A DNA stretch of 6,234 bases. Source: Helicobacteraceae bacterium (GTDB lineage Bacteria > Campylobacterota > Campylobacteria > Campylobacterales > SZUA-545). The stretch lies in NCBI GenBank assembly GCA_031282285.1, contig JAITEA010000139.1:1-6234 (forward strand), read 5' to 3'. The notes beneath the pieces were generated by a model. That model saw nothing but the letters and a program-made list of their open reading frames with translations. It did not search any database and was not told the DNA's origin. Made by a program: the position numbers and the translations under genes. This document shows positions 5,853-6,234 of the stretch, piece after piece; position 1 is the first letter of the stretch, and each line of letters starts with the position of its first letter.

Positions 5853-5918
5853 AGCGCGACGAAGGGGTATCCCCGTTAGCGAGCAAAGCGAAGCGTTAAA
5901 CAGGGGAATGGTCGCGTT
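5853..5918 (+). other. Foldable segment with alternative pairings
   Basis: An outer stem pairs AGCGCGAC (5853-5860) with GTCGCGTT (5911-5918), including one G-T pair. Inside it, CCCCGTT (5871-5877) pairs with AAC-a-GGGG (5899-5906) with one bulged A. The same CCCC can instead pair with GGGG at 5864-5867 across a TAT loop. The two folds exclude each other. No promoter or terminator is evident, so it may be a structured repeat rather than a transcribed RNA. Confidence 0.3.
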
Positions 5919-5972
5919 TGCGTGTAATGGCGAGATAAAAGGATTAAAGGCTCAAAGCGCGCGGTTTCTTTA

Positions 5973-6004
5973 TCTTGCTTTCTTTGGCGGCAAAGAAAGC
6001 AAGA
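5973..6004. repeat. Perfect 14-bp inverted repeat
   Basis: TCTTGCTTTCTTTG (5973-5986), loop GCGG, CAAAGAAAGCAAGA (5991-6004) pair without mismatch. The arms are purine-pyrimidine asymmetric: one nearly all pyrimidine, the other nearly all purine. No U-tract follows on either strand, so it is not a standard terminator. It may be a small palindromic intergenic repeat. Confidence 0.8.
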
Positions 6005-6010
6005 GAGAAG

Positions 6011-6048
6011 AAAAAAGGACGAGCGCCGAACTGAATGACAATCGGCGC
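6011..6048 (-). terminator. Weak terminator-like hairpin, minus strand
   Basis: GCGCCGA (6023-6029) and TCGGCGC (6042-6048) form a perfect 7-bp stem with a 12-base loop. Read on the minus strand, six T follow after six other bases (6016-6011). The loop is long and the T-run is offset, so function as a terminator for a gene beyond the right edge is only possible. Confidence 0.25.
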
Positions 6049-6060
6049 CGCTTCGCCTTC

Positions 6061-6127
6061 CTACGCGAGCGTAGCTTACGCTCCGCTTCGCCTTCCCCCC
6101 TGATAAGGGGGGATAAGAGGGGGGTTT
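6061..6127 (+). repeat. Dispersed hairpin element, copy C
   Basis: The head GAGCGTA-gct-TACGCTC (6067-6083) is a 7-bp hairpin matching that of copy A. The tail starts CGCTTCGCC, has CCCCCC-tgataa-GGGGGG (6095-6112), and ends in six G and TTT (6119-6127). It lacks the two middle hairpins of copy A. It lies in inverted orientation to copy D. Confidence 0.7.
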
Positions 6128-6171
6128 GAAACGAGTCCTAATCCCATTAAAATTAAATCTACACGAAACCG

Positions 6172-6234
6172 AAAAACCCCTGCCCTCCCCTTATCGAGGG
6201 GCGAAGCGACGCGAATGCGGAGCGACGATCGCAG
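6172..6234 (-). repeat. Dispersed hairpin element, copy D (runs off the window)
   Basis: On the minus strand this reads a head with GCGATCGTCGCTCCGC, then CGCTTCGCC, a CCCC-tcgataa-GGGG hairpin (6187-6201) and GGGGTTTTT. It matches copies A and C in order, with a diverged head. Copies C and D face each other across an AT-rich spacer of about 44 bases (6128-6171). Confidence 0.6.

Larger units (their letters stand above)
5543..6234. other. Gene-free, repeat-rich region
   Basis: I see no credible gene in these 692 bases. Longer open frames have repeat-derived translations, no ribosome binding site and no family motifs. The region instead holds three copies and one fragment of a GC-rich hairpin element, a dRS3-like palindrome, a perfect 14-bp inverted repeat and several smaller hairpins. 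There is no transposase, so none of these elements is autonomous here. The stretch 5759-5852, between the palindrome and the folded segment, shows nothing I can name. Confidence 0.8.

Noticed and set aside
5908..6129. A 73-codon plus-strand open frame
   Set aside because: It runs through the 14-bp palindrome, the 6023-6048 hairpin and element copy C, has no ribosome binding site, and ends in a PLIRGDKRGV-type peptide typical of translated C/G-run repeats.
5543..6234. tRNA, rRNA or insertion sequence in the right-hand gap
   Set aside because: No cloverleaf or conserved T-arm word, no rRNA sequence and no transposase frame could be found; only short palindromes and repeats are supported.

Overview
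The window looks like chromosomal DNA of a Campylobacterota (Epsilonproteobacteria) member with a moderate G+C content. The main evidence is the gene order fabZ-lpxA-clpX-mreB-mreC on the minus strand, which matches the block known in Campylobacter jejuni and Helicobacter pylori, together with the absence of mreD after mreC. Base composition is higher in G+C than in those pathogens, so a free-living or gut-symbiont relative is more likely. This placement is inferred from synteny and protein character; no search was run.

Layout, left to right. Positions 1-33 hold the first 11 codons of an unidentified minus-strand gene, preceded by two tiny overlapping ORFs. Positions 34-289 are intergenic and carry a duplicated promoter-like module. 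Positions 290-4591 are a tightly packed minus-strand operon read fabZ, lpxA, clpX, mreB, mreC, with gaps of 0 to 9 bases. Positions 4592-4702 are a divergent promoter region. Positions 4703-5542 (plus strand) encode an exported metallo-beta-lactamase-fold hydrolase. Positions 5543-6234 have no credible gene and are filled with palindromes and a dispersed repeat family.

The operon joins envelope lipid synthesis (FabZ for fatty acid elongation, LpxA for the first step of lipid A), regulated proteolysis (ClpX) and rod-shape control (MreB, MreC). The five proteins look intact, with their key motifs in place. The hydrolase is transcribed away from the operon and is probably periplasmic; its substrate cannot be read from the sequence.

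No new multi-gene system is visible. The parts worth a second look are non-coding: tandem TATAAT hexamers 51-52 bases apart in both intergenic regions, each followed by YGC and associated with a TTAA-CGGCG-AAA box; a pair of ATGA-overlapping micro-ORFs ahead of the left-edge gene; and the repeat-rich right end, with three copies of a hairpin-bearing element, a dRS3-like palindrome, a perfect 14-bp inverted repeat and a possible switch-like RNA fold.
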